Assembly (NCBI GenBank): GCA_033002965.1
Contig: JAURVB010000047.1
Coordinates: 59,031-123,030 of the forward strand
Origin: Piper betle
Taxonomy: Eukaryota > Streptophyta > Magnoliopsida > Piperales > Piperaceae
DNA length: 64,000 bases
Direction of reading: 5' to 3'
In this document: positions 22,850 through 34,266 of the stretch, one piece after another
Layout of the letters: each line of letters opens with the position of its first letter
Position numbering within the stretch: the stretch's first letter is position 1
Program-made: the position numbers and the translations under genes
Notes under the pieces: model-generated
The model's database searches: none
What the model was told of the DNA's origin: nothing
The model's input: the letters and a program-made list of their open reading frames with translations, nothing else

Positions 22850-23814
22850 TTTATCTTTAACATTAGAGTATATTTTTGAACGAGAAAAATTAGTATCATC
22901 AACCCCAAATGTTCTTGGGTCATCTAAATTTAATATGAGACTTTGGATTACAAGAATGATGGAATGATGAGGGCAATTTTTCCAAGCCACATAAAAATTC
23001 AGACATATATGATCTATATGAGTAGCTATATTTTCACGTTGCTAATGTTCCTATACGGCTGTCATTGATATTAAGCTTTTTTCTTTAATATCAAATTAGA
23101 GGTTTATACTAAAAAAGGGTGCATGTTTTTTATATTACTAAGTGATGGGAGAACGAAAGCTAGTTACTAAAAATTTTTTTATCATTATGACAAAACTAGC
23201 GTCAAGATGGTTTTATAACAAAATAAAAAACTAAAATAATCCAACTTAAAAAAATTATTAAATTAAAATTTTGCTTAAGGGCTATCGGCGGCCAACCACC
23301 TCTTCATTGATTAGGGCAAAGCAACCAAATCTGGCTACCCCTAGGCCAAGGATAGCGGGATGTCACTCATAGGCCTCAAGGCTAGTCTGACCTTGGGTGT
23401 CAAGGTTCGATGCCGGCTAGGGTACTCTCATTTTATTTGAAAAAAATCATTAAATTTAATATTGTGGATATTTTAATTATATTTTCCCCTTATGTGGTTA
23501 TTTGGTATGATTTTACCACTATTTGATAATATAAAAACAAATTCCCCCTTGGCTAAAAGTTTGTGAAAAAAGATTTATTTATAAAATTAAAGTTTACTTT
23601 GAGGTAGGCGAGACATGACACGAGACCTTCCCAACGTTCTATCAATTCAAAAGAAAAATTCAGCAGGAATTGATATCTAGTCCGGCATTCAACTTTCACA
23701 GCAAGATTTATAATTCTGGACATAGTTTCACAGGGAATTAAATTCCATCCTCCAAGGAAATTACAGGAAATTGCAGAAAATATTGAAAATTCCAGGAAAG
23801 TCCAGGAAAAATCA

Positions 23815-24845
23815 GAAAAATTCACGAAAATCAGTTGAAATTTTTGGAATGATGCCTCCTAAACATAAAAAATCTTCATCAGATGATTTATCTTCTTTCA
23901 TGGAGTCGATTCAACAATCTTTCCAACGATTAGCCAATCAATTTGCAGCATCTAAACAACGTCATATCGAAGGTGAACACCGACACCAAGCGGAAATAAA
24001 TACTTTCAAGGATATGATGACACAACTAATCAGATTTCATATAAATCCAGCTCTTATACTTCTTGCTCCAATGGTACCTCTAGTAGTTCATGTTCCTCAT
24101 GATCCACCTCAACTTTCTGCTCCTTCTAACCGAGTAATGATAGAATATGAGAGTCCAGATTTAAACTAGATGTTCCTGAATTTTATGGCAATCCAAATGC
24201 TGAGGAATTTTTAGATTGGTTACACCACTGATCGTGCATTCAACAGTGCGAAAGTGCCACATGATGAAAAGGTTGATCTTGCTATTACAAAATTTTGAGA
24301 TAATGCACAAGCGTGGAGGCAATCTATCACTACTAAGAGGAGACAACTTGGAGATCATCATATAAGGACTTGGGAAGAATTACGTGTGGGATGCATTATT
24401 TCTTTGTTCCTTATAACTATAGGCAAAGTTTGTATGAAAAACTCCAGAATTTTTGTTAGGGATCATTGTCAGTCCAGGAATATATCAATTCATTTTACAA
24501 ATTTTTTTTTCGAATTGAGTTGCATGGGGATACAGATTTTCTGATTTCAAGGTATTTGATTGGCTTGCAATACAATATTCTTCGTAAAGTGTATCAACAT
24601 AGGTTTTGTAGATTAGAAGAGGTTGTTTCTAAAGCTATTCAAACTGTATCTATGTTAGCTTCTGAAAATGACCACTCTTCTTTGAATTAAAAGGGAGTTT
24701 CGTCTTTTCCAAAACAATTGAAAACAAGCAACCTGGTAAAGGTCCAATAAAATGTTTCCATTGCCAACAAAAAGGACATGTTATAGTAAATTGTCCTAAG
24801 CGACTAAACTCGAGGTCAAGTTCTTTTTAGAGGGAGGGACTCATG
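23815..24845 (+). pseudogene. Ty3/gypsy gag relic
   Basis: An opening frame MMPPKHKKSSSDDLSSFMES runs to 24166. It is followed, after frame changes, by LDVPEFYGNPNAEEFLDWL (near 24165-24225), the conserved gypsy gag entry box. Next comes SVQEYINSFYKFFFRIEL (near 24466), then a helix-rich stretch to 24690. A CCHC knuckle CFHCQQKGHVIVNCPKR lies at about 24755-24805. These are the retrotransposon gag and zinc-knuckle modules in normal order. Several in-frame stops (for example after DWLHH) show decay. No protease, RT or integrase follows: the knuckle is only about 40 bases from a polypurine tract, so pol is deleted or never present. Confidence 0.8.
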
Positions 24846-25158
24846 TAGGGCATCTTTAGTATTTTGAGTTTATTTTTTAGTTAGTTGTGTTTTTATGGAC
24901 TTTTATGTACTTTTATATTTTTAGGGAATTATTAAGTTATTTTCGGATTTTATTTTTATTAAGAATTCAAGTTGTGCTATGATTAGGATATAAGTATGAG
25001 ACTCAAATCAATAATGATCAGTTTTGGTTTATTTTTTGCTCGAGAATACAAAGTGGTATTCTTGTTCTTCCCCGTTCTTGATACCTCTTCGATTGATTCT
25101 CTCCTTTCGTCTATTGTTTTTCCCTTTTCGTCGATTTTTTCCAAGTTATCTTACATCA
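24846..25158 (+). repeat. probable 3' LTR of the gag relic element
   Basis: A purine run AGAGGGAGGGACTCA lies immediately before TGTAGGGCATC, fitting a polypurine tract and LTR start. The sequence runs through a T-rich transcription-end-like region to ATCTTACA at about 25158, giving TG...CA termini. No matching 5' LTR was found, so the element is truncated on the left. It lies directly upstream of the VPS16 exons. Confidence 0.55.
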
Positions 25159-25423
25159 AATGCTAATCTGATATTAGTTGTGTGCTTTATTTTCTTCATA
25201 AGACATGTTGGGTTGGGATTAAAGCTTGATCTCCTATTAGGAGGTGGTAATAATGCACTGGGCATGTGCAAAAATCTCATCGTCATCATCATCTTTTCCC
25301 GATTTGGCTCTACTTGAAATTATGCTTGACAAGGTTTGCTTGAGGTTATTAATTTCTTTTTCGATTGCTTTTCTGCATTGCTTATGCCTTCTTTTTTCTC
25401 ATTTCTGTTAAATCTATGCAAAG

Positions 25424-27399
25424 GCCTCTTTCTCTTATGCTGCTCTCGCAGCTCATGCAGAAAAGTGCGATCGCCGAAAATTAGCTGCAATGCTTGTTGA
25501 TCATGAACCTCTTCTAAACAGGTTGTCTTAAGGATATGATTTTAATCTATGTATTTTTTGGAGAAATGGGTCCATGTTTTACTTTGTTTATAAAATAAGA
25601 AATTATTGACTCACGGATGCTTTTGGAGTGAAGGAAGTGGCTTACCTGCTATGGAGACAGTTATGGGAAGTTGGAAATAATGCCATGGCAAGTAAAGGAT
25701 CTCCTCTCCATGGTCAGATCAAACTCACAGAGAAGGTACAAGAGTGTTTTTCAGGTAACAAGGAGCATTTTTTTGAAGCCAATGCTGCTGAAGAAATATG
25801 CAAAATTATTGAGGACTGCTTTGAGATGTTTTTTATTTTCTTTCGTATTGCTTTCACAAAATTTGTTTTAATATTTTGATCAATTATATTTGTGAGAATT
25901 ATCTCACTTTTCTTATTCCAAGGGGCGTTATTGGATTCATAACTCTCTTTTTTTTACCCTTTATCTGAAAAGACACCTACTTGTTCCACCGTCTTTTTAA
26001 TAAATTATCCTCTCCTTAGTGAACTGACACCAGCTGCATTAGTTATTGCTTGTTCACATATTTCCAACTTTTTATCAGGGTTCCTTTGGACTTTTGAATA
26101 ATTGGTCTTTGCTCATATCTCTGATATGCATACAGGGACCAAAAAATGATTTTTAGTTTACATGGATAACGGCTATTGAGAGTTGTAAAGACAACAACTT
26201 GTTTTCATGAAAAATTTTTGCTGCTCAAATGTCATTATGGTTTCTATTTGCAGACTGCAACATGGATTAGAAGTCAGCACAATGCAAGCCATCTTTTTTT
26301 ATACGAGTGTTAATGACACAATTTGGAATTGTATTGTTATGGGTAACAACAAAGATGCATTGAGAGTGAGAGCGGAATTTAAGGATGTTACTGATGTTGG
26401 GCTTTACATGTATGGTTGTTTTTCTATGAAAAGAACATATGTCAAATTGTTACTATGTTCTAAGTTTTTAGCCTGGTTTATCTTGATCAAATTTTAATGT
26501 GGACACTTGTTACCAAACATCATATATGGTGGATATTATCTTGAACTGAATTCTATAACGTCTTCACCTTGTTACAGGTTTCTGAAAAGAGATGGTACTG
26601 GCTCAAGGCGTTGGCCCTAGCGTACATTAGAGCCTGGGATGCCTTAGATAGGTTTCTAAGGAGGAAAGACCACCGACAGAATTTTTTTATAACATAAATT
26701 GATGGTTTTTAAAAATTTTAAAAATATCATAAATGGCCAAAGTTTCCTATCATACATGTCCAAAGGTTTAAATTTCTATCACACATATCCAAGTCCAACT
26801 TTATTTCATGTAGCCAATTCATTTATTTTGGGCAATATTGGCTCAAGTTTAATATTATTGGCGTAAATACCCTTGAATGGGCTTCACATTTTCTTACTTT
26901 TTGGATTTCGTGACTGATGGAAGATGTTAAATTTTTTTCATTTTTGTTAGAGGTTTAAACCATGTTGACATTTATTTAAGAGGTTCACATGTGTTTAGAC
27001 TGGTTGTTCTTGGATCAGGTTTTAAACCTTTTGTGGAAGCATGTATTAGTCACGGCGAGAAAGCTGAGGCCCTTAAGTATGTACCGAAGATAACAGATTA
27101 CCGAGAAAGAGAAGAGGTATTCATTTGTTCTCACTTCTACATAGCTTGGTTTTAATTTTTCTGGAGTAGCTTTGCTGAGCCTTTTAACCTTGTGGATTAC
27201 TTGCTGCTGATCATTACTGTACCTCTTCAATTTATTTACAGGCTTATGCTCAAATTGGCGTGGCCAAAGAGGCTGCAAAAGCTGCATCTCAGGCCAAGGA
27301 TGGTGAGTTGCTGGGCCACTTAAAGCCCACCTTTTCTCAAACGCCGCCGCTGCTTCTATCTTTGACACCTTGAGGTCATCCTTCCAAAGTGTTTCTTAA
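25424..27399 (+). pseudogene. VPS16: VPS16 (VACUOLELESS1) C-terminal pseudogene
   Basis: VPS16 is a core subunit of the HOPS/CORVET tethering complexes at the vacuole membrane. Exons recognised are 25424-25521 (SYAALAAHAEKCDRRKLAAM), 25627-25813 (NAMASKGSPLHG, KEHFFEANAAEE), 26254-26383 (LEVSTMQAIFF), 26578-26679 (VSEKRWYWLKALALAYIRAW), 27019-27116 (GFKPFVEACI, KYVPKITD) and 27242-27399 (AYAQIGVAKEAAKAASQAKD). An upstream piece LLEIMLDK ends at 25332. Many splice sites persist (TTACAG at 26577, GAAGAG-GTATTC at 27117), so this is not a processed copy. Lesions include loss of the exon between the first two listed, a frameshift in GCTGCTGAAGAAATATGC (near 25800), lost GT donors after 25813, 26383 and 26679, and a one-base deletion in the last exon (CTCAAACGCC). 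The N-terminal propeller is absent. Confidence 0.88.
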
Positions 27400-27744
27400 A
27401 CCAGAATCTTCTAATGATACTTCACTCTGCGGGAATTGGTTGGTAAAGGATGCATTTCATTGCTTGTTGGTGGCAACTGGCATATCCTGAGATGCATTTC
27501 ATTGTTTTGTCCATCATTGTTTTCATGTGAGTTGCTTCGCTTGTGTGCATGCATTCATCCAGAGTGAGGTACTTCTGTTAATGTAATTGTACTTGCTAAA
27601 CTTTTACACTACGCAAAATCTCTTGTGTATATAATAATGCATTTGGTTGGCTTTTACAAACCATATATTCATTTTCAAATTGGCATCAGCATCTGTGTCT
27701 ATTATGTTGTCCTCGCCAAGTTGTCATCATCACCTTATCTCAGC

Positions 27745-28259
27745 TAGGATTGCTAATTTAGCGAGCCAGCTTATAAGTATTTGATATTCGGCTCGGTTTC
27801 GCTCGACTCGAAACTCGACATTTAAATTTTTAAGTTCGAACTCAACTTGAACTCGAATCCTTCAAACTAAGTTTAAACAAGGCAGTGTTCAACTCGACTT
27901 GAAATCGACTCGTAGCTTGATTCAAACTCGACTCGATAAAAAAATATAATAATATAATTTTATATTATATATATATATATATATACTACTACTAAATTTA
28001 ATTGTAACTAGTTATATTTATTTATATACAATATAATAACCAAGTACTAAGATAGCTTAGATGGTAAGTATTCAAGTTGAAGACTTGACACTAACTTCAG
28101 TTTTTTTAAGTAAGTTACTTTCCACCTTACAATCGAGCCAGTTTCGAGTTCGAGCATGTTCAAAACTCATTCGATCTCGAGCCGAGTTCAAACAAACTTC
28201 GAACTATTCAAACTGAGTTCGAACACAAGTCGAGCTTGGCTTGCTAACTCGCAGCCCTA
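27745..28259. mobile_element. hAT MITE, TAGGGCTG family, 515 bp
   Basis: The ends are TAGGATTGCTAATTTAGC and GCTAACTCGCAGCCCTA, an imperfect inverted repeat. The 8-bp flanks ATCTCAGC and ATCTCTAC match at 6 of 8, as expected for an old hAT target duplication. The interior is a run of ACTCGA/TCGAGT phrases around an AT-rich core. The same family recurs near 39257, 56644 and 58184. Confidence 0.8.
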
Positions 28260-30332
28260 ATCTCTACTAGCAGCAGTCAACGCTGGGGGTGGATTTTGAA
28301 TCTCCAATGATTAATTTTGTCAATTCAATGCGATATTGGTTATATATTAAATTGAGCGTATTTTCTTGCATTAAATCTCCAGACATAAGTGTATCGGCCA
28401 ATCGAGAATTATGTTAGTAACATAAAAATGACATTAGGCGTCTGAGAAATTGATCCAAGCAATGGTTTCACCATCTAAGAGATGAGATTCAACCTCACAA
28501 GTTCATGATGCAAAAACAGTCTGGAAAAATTTATGGGCTTATTTTTCTTGGAAGGACATTTTATATGATGGCACTTGAATATGTTACTTAGTTTGCCGTT
28601 GGCCACTAGTTTAATTGTGAATTCTCAATATACATTTATTTAAAATTGGAAAAAATTAGGATAGGCTACACCTTATATAGTTTATATGAAGTATGTATGT
28701 AATTTACTTTTTTTAGCGGGTTGTGCATATGAGGTTTGTATTTATAGAAAGTTGGGTGCATAAATATGTGGTTGATAAAATTTTATTTTACTTTTTGATA
28801 TCAATATGGCCTGTTTTTTTTATTTTAAAAAATATAATATATAAAAAGTTAATTTTTATTACAATTATCTTGTTAATTAAGAAAAAAATGTAGTTAAAAT
28901 GGTCTGTAGCTATGTATATAAGGCTCTCTCAAAATTTTATCCAAGTTCCAATAGTTAGATTGCTTGTTCATAATTTTAGTCAAAAATTAAGTAGGCATTA
29001 ATAAGGGTATTAATATATAAAGAACTGACCAAGAATTTGCGCAACACGCAGGGCATAGTAAAGATTATTTTATAATTAAATAAGAAAAGAATATATTAGT
29101 AATGTAAACAAATTACTATTAAAACCAATTTTAAACTAAAAGTAATTTTAAAAATATATTAAAATTGAATCAATATAATTTAGTCTAGATTAAATTTAAA
29201 ATCATAACTAAAATCAATAATGAATTATTAATAAAAACTATTACCTTACATAAAACTGTTTGTCCAACCTTCAAAAAGTTTCATAAAAATTTTTAAATAG
29301 TCATATTTTAAGACAGTTAAAACCATTTAAATCAAATAATCTAATATTCAAATAATGAAATAGTAAATTGAAGTCAATATTCAATTGCAAAGTTCTTTTA
29401 AAGCTATCTAAACAGTCAGTTTCAAATTATAGTAAAAAGCACAACTTTTTTAAAAAAATCAACATAGATGAAGGAAATAATTTCATAAATATACTTAAAT
29501 TGAAAATTTTAAATAAAAAATTTTAAAATCAATTTTGAATGTATAAATGCAAATATTTAAAACTAAATTTAAACCAAAGGGAATTCAATTAAAGAATAAA
29601 TAAATTGAAAATGTGTAAAAATAAATTAGCAATAATTAATTAATAATTAAAATACCTTTAGGTGAAAAGTTAATATAAAAAAATCAAAACATAAACCAAC
29701 AATGATTAGTTTATAAAATTACCAGAGATAAAACATGCAATTTGAGATAAATTTGATCTAAGTAAAAAAATTTAAAATAAAGTTTGAATAAATAAATATA
29801 AATAAATGTTTAAAACAAAATTTAACCCAAAGGTGATTCAATTAATGAATAAATAAATTGATAATTGGAGCCAAAACTAAGAATATATGATTAACTAACA
29901 TTACCTTCAAGCTAAGAAAGTTAATCTAGAAAATCAAAATTTAAAGCAACAATGAATAATTTGTGAATTACCTCAGTCAAAACATGCAACCTTGAATAAA
30001 TTTGATCCAGCACACATAAGAGGTAGTGATGTGGATCAGAAAAAGAATAAAGTTAGCTTAGAAAAGACAGAAAAATTATGCTAATCAACACAGACGTGAG
30101 GTTGATTTTGCGTAAGAGATTATGTTCTCATGAAGGTCTCTCTTACTATGGAAAACATGAGATTCGGGACCCGTGAGAGACTCATTCCACGATGTATCGG
30201 ACCATTTAAAGTGAACGAGCGCATGCCTTCTCCAAAACTACGTTTAATCATGTAATTTGAAAGCTTGCTAGAGAGACATGTATACACCGCCCATTCAAGA
30301 TCCCTCACGATATCTATCGCGTTAGTATTTTC
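28260..30332. other. AT-rich spacer with Helitron-like and tandem repeat sequence
   Basis: No gene was recognised. The phrase AATTTGCGCAACACGCAGGGC at about 29036 recalls the degenerate hairpin end of the Helitron-like sequences at 21283 and 37913. From about 29521 to 30015 a ~245-bp AT-rich unit is present twice, with landmarks ACCAAAGG, GATTCAATTAA(A/T)GAATAAATAAATTGA and AACATGCAA. Confidence 0.5.
29521..30015. repeat. ~245-bp AT-rich tandem duplication
   Basis: Two copies in the same order: TTTAAACCAAAGGGAATTCA (29570) with TTTAACCCAAAGGTGATTCA (29820); AATGATTAGTTTATAAAATT with AATGAATAATTTGTGAATTA; and ACATGCAATTTGAGATAAAT with ACATGCAACCTTGAATAAAT. Similarity is moderate, so the duplication is old. 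Confidence 0.7.
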
Positions 30333-30503
30333 GTCAATAACGGTACTACCAAAAACTCGAAAGATTGATAATCGCCATCTCCAGGTCTCTTGAAAGCATT
30401 TTTAAGGGTTGGTTTTTAATATAGCACTCGAGGAAAGCTGTATGTTAACTTGCAATTCATTTATCATAAGGATCGTCAAGTTTTTGGTAGTCCCGTTATT
30501 GAC
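30333..30503. mobile_element. small inverted-repeat element (MITE-like), 171 bp
   Basis: GTCAATAACGGTACTACCAA at 30333 is the reverse complement of the sequence ending at 30503, matching at 25 of 27 positions. The interior has no coding sequence. No flanking duplication could be found, so the class is undecided. Confidence 0.5.
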
Positions 30504-32840
30504 CTTGAGATCATTATAAAAATTCAATAGGAAATTAGAATTTACATTTTCTTATATTTATAAAAATTGAATTTAAATTTGCAATCAAAATTTAAACTTT
30601 AAAGCTACATTTAAAACTTGATAGTTGTAGATTTGCATCCAAATATTGATGAATATTTTATCTGGTTGGCTTATCTGCCCTATTAAAATTATAATAGCCA
30701 GTACTCGTACACAGTACACACAAACAGACAAAAACAAACTCAACGATAGTATAATATTAAGATTAGTTGTGGTTAAAATAGAACACTAATAAAACAAAAA
30801 ATATCCTCAACACTAGAATTCCAAGCACTATTTTCCTAGGTTACCTGAGAAAGCCAGTCATTCATTCGAAGGAGGAATTTTTTACAGAGGTGGAAATGGG
30901 AGCATCGAAGCATCGAAGGAAAATGGGCAACATGGAAGGAGAAGAACACGGGTATATGAGTTTGGGAAGTTTGGTTTTATCATTAAAATATATTTTCATG
31001 TTTGATGTCTTTTTCCTATCCTAGATTTATCCTTACTTGAGGTTTATCATTAATTTAGATGTGGGCGGACAAGGCCAAAACTAGATGAAAGTGAAAAACC
31101 ATTTTGCTATAACATCCTTAATTAATAATATATTTTTCTACTTACTGTAGTTTTTACTTAAGATTTATCATTAATTTAGATGTATGCTCAAAATTAACCA
31201 AGTAAGAGACAAATGCCAAAGCACGATGAGAACGAAAAAAATGCAATCATGGTATAGTATCCTTAACTTAATGTATTTTTTTGCTTACCATATTTTTACT
31301 TTATGATTTATTGTTAACTTAGATGTGGGTAGTCCAAAATTAATTACGTATAAGGAGAAGGCAGAAATACGATGAGAAAAAAAACTATCTTGTTATAGTA
31401 TATAGGGTAAATAGGTAGATAAATATAGATATAGATAGTAGTAGACAGATCATAGATAAATAGAAGTAGAAATAGGTTAGTTTGAATGAGACTATAAATA
31501 TTTAGATTAAATGTAGCATTTTATAATATTTATAATTTAGGTTAAATGTAATTATACTCTAAAGTTTAGAAATTTGTAGAGTTGCTTTCTAACTTTTAGG
31601 TTTTAGAACATGGCTTAAATTTTTTTGATGCCTGTACCTATTAAATATGCTCAATATTTGGGAACAATGTTAGACATTGAACCAAATATGTTTTAATCTT
31701 TTTTAATAACTTAAAGATCAATGTTAGACATTGTATTTAGATACCTAATATGTCTGAACATTGAACCAAAGTTGTAACCTTAACCGATAAGGTTCATTTG
31801 AAATAATATCTTCATTTGGAGAAAAACTCTTATCTTTTGTCTACAAATAAAACCCCTACCTAGAACTCGTGTGTAAATTGAGATGGTGTCGAAGACCTTT
31901 GTCTGAGAAGAATTTTATCAATTTTACCATTTAAGATATCTAGTGATCCTATTTTATTTAAAGGTGAACAAAATTATTAAAATTAATATAGTTTATATAT
32001 ATGCACAGTTTTTCAATGAATTTATAGTTGTATACGTATAATTTTGTTTTATAGAGGAACTTTGAGCATACCTTTATATCAGATTTATTAAATTTATACA
32101 TATACATAGATTTTTTAGTTTTCTTTTTGGTAAATTGATTCATAGGTATATACGTAATCCTCTCCATCTATTTTTTTAGCTATAATTATAAGCAGTAAAA
32201 TTTTGACATTTTGTATTTTATACATCCTATTTTTGTTAAATTTTTGCCACAATTTTCCTTTCTTTACTAGTCTCTCCCACTAATGTTTTCCTCTCCTTTT
32301 CATAATTGATTTATAATGGATATGTCATCATTTTCTATTTGTGATGTTTATAAGAATATATACTATGTTACAATATCAATTTTGCCCATAATCCCTTTAA
32401 ATTGCTGGGATTAAAGGGATGGAATGTAAAGAGAATTGTCTCAAAGAATGCATTTATATATTACTTTTAAAATCATCTAATATATTTTACAATCTTCAAC
32501 TATTAATTTAAGTTCACAGATTTCCAAAATTACTTATCAAGAACAAATTAATAAATTATGCTTAGTTTTCAACATCATCCTCCCTTAATCCTAATTTCCT
32601 CCCTTCGAACAAGCTAATCATGATACCAATAGCAAGAGCCTTCTTAAAATTACCCATTATTTGATCTTAAGAGTTGACATAATGAAGCTCCACCTTTTTT
32701 GTGACATGTTCCTTTATAGAATGATACCTTGTATCAATATGTTTGTTTCTTTTATGGGGGTAGATTTTTGACAAGGGTAATGATTTTATTTTGTAAGTAC
32801 ATGATAGTTGGTACTTCTTGAAGATGCTTGATCGACTTTT
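30504..32840. other. AT-rich spacer, nothing recognised
   Basis: Low-complexity AT-rich DNA with a GATAGATA-like patch at about 31405-31470. No conserved exon, LTR end or paired terminal repeat was identified. Confidence 0.5.
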
Positions 32841-32855
32841 TATAGGCTACATATA

Positions 32856-33240
32856 GTGATTGAGGTAGAGATCAAGATGCTAGAAAATTCTGCATTTACG
32901 TGGTCATCAAAGAAACAAAACATAGTCACGCATTTTACGTGTGACGCTGAGTGTGCCTCATTTGGAGCATGTCATGTAGTTTGGTTGCGAAACTTTTTGA
33001 AGTCGATTAAGCATCCTCAAGAAAGACTAACTATCGTGCATATAGACAACAAGTCACTCGTTAACCCAATCCATCGTGAAAGAAGCAACATATTGAAATA
33101 TGGTATCACTTTATAAGGGAACATGTGAACCACAAAGAGATAAAACTTCGTTATCTTAAATCTCAAGAGCAAGTAGTGGATATTCTCATTAGGGATTTTG
33201 TTGTTGTCTTCAACAAAATTTGAGATGTACTTAAAACCCT
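32856..33240 (+). pseudogene. Ty1/copia RNase H C-terminal fragment
   Basis: Translation reads SAFTWSSKKQNIVTHFTCDA, then WLRNFLKSIKHPQERLTIVH, IDNKS, and, after a frameshift near 33100, REHVNHKEIKLRYLKSQEQV and DILIRDF. A last frame change gives TKFEMYLKP and a stop. This is the RNase H end of a copia polyprotein (WSSKKQ, the IDNKSA box, the Y-R-H-I-E block). No other part of the element is nearby. The next sequence is an LTR of a different, noncoding element. Confidence 0.85.
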
Positions 33241-33534
33241 AAAAAATTAGGGTTTCATAAATCTTAGAACGAACCATAAATAATATTTGATTAAATTAAT
33301 TCTTAAGAATCAATATAATAAATTATCAATTATAATCTTTAGATTACTGATACAATGGTATTTATGGATGATTTTAAGGAAGTTATATTTATTAAATTTT
33401 TTGGATTGGGAGTCATGATTGTTTTGGTTATCACACAAGTGGTTAGTGCTTAATATAGTTATATGTGATTATGTTCTATAGAAATTTAATATAATGACTT
33501 CTTGATTTCTACATATTCTTCTATATGAAGGAGA

Positions 33535-33616
33535 ATTCTATTAATGTTAAATGAAACATCATCTTGATAGTTAGTATTCTATTAATGTTAAATGAAACAT
33601 CATCTTGATAGTTAGT
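33535..33616. repeat. 41-bp tandem duplication in LTR1
   Basis: ATTCTATTAATGTTAAATGA and the following bases to GATAGTTAGT occur twice in perfect tandem. LTR2 has a single copy. Confidence 0.93.
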
Positions 33617-33951
33617 GAGCACATTTAACTCACAAAGGGAAGGCTTTAGAGAAATTCATCCATATTAGGATCATGTGTCGTAGCTGCGGGCGCTTCATCA
33701 CAATTTCAGGTTTGTATAATTACTCAAAATATTATATATTCTTATTTGGGAGCCTTGGTTGGCCTAAGCCCACATTTGACCACCATGCGCTGAGCTTAAT
33801 CAGGGTCAAAGAATTAACTCACTTCGACACGGGGCAACACCCTTAAAATTTTTGAAAGATTAAATTCTGCCCCCTTGCCAGAAAGGGGTGACAGGGGTAG
33901 TAGCAATTTATTATGAACTTGTGATACCGAGAGGGTGAGTCAATGATAAAT

Positions 33952-34019
33952 ATTGGTAACTATATGCTGTAGGCATATTGGTAACTATATGCTGTAGGCA
34001 TATTGGTAGCTATATGCTG
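33952..34019. repeat. 25-bp tandem repeat, ~2.7 copies, in LTR1
   Basis: ATTGGTAACTATATGCTGTA plus GGCAT recurs at 33952, 33977 and 34002, the last copy partial. Confidence 0.95.
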
Positions 34020-34254
34020 AGCCACGTAGCTGCGGTTGATAGGGTGCCCCCTCGACGTAAATTAGACTATTATATTTTTCTTATTTGTTATTGTACTTTT
34101 AAATTATTTGCATGACAGTGGGATTTCGGTTTGGTTCATGGGGCTTAGATTATTTCGAGTATTTGTTATATTATATTCTATGTCATGGGTTTATTTAAAA
34201 ATCTATTAATAAAAAATTAATTTATGAGATAATTAATGGGTGAGTCATTTTAGG

Positions 34255-34266
34255 TGGTATCAGAGC
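34255..34266 (+). other. primer-binding site, initiator tRNA-Met
   Basis: TGGTATCAGAGC, a perfect match to the plant initiator tRNA-Met 3' complement, lies just inside LTR1. Confidence 0.92.

Larger units (their letters stand above)
20866..23550. other. AT-rich spacer with minor repeats
   Basis: No gene was recognised. The 123-residue minus-strand stretch at 22038-21667 ends in poly-Leu encoded by an (AAT)n tract and has no domain. The region holds a Helitron-like end near 21283, an (AAT)n tract at about 21705-21736, and a 58-bp tandem duplication at 22734-22849. The G+C-richer patch 23280-23420 has no gene features. Confidence 0.5.

Noticed and set aside
25159..25180. Possible primer-binding site (AATGCTAATCTGATATTAG) after the LTR at 24846
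   Set aside because: The match to the tRNA-Met primer site is poor, and the polypurine tract on the left shows that this is a 3' LTR, so no primer site is expected here.
34255..34266. Initiator tRNA-like sequence
   Set aside because: Only the 12-base primer-binding complement is present; there is no cloverleaf, so it is not a tRNA gene.
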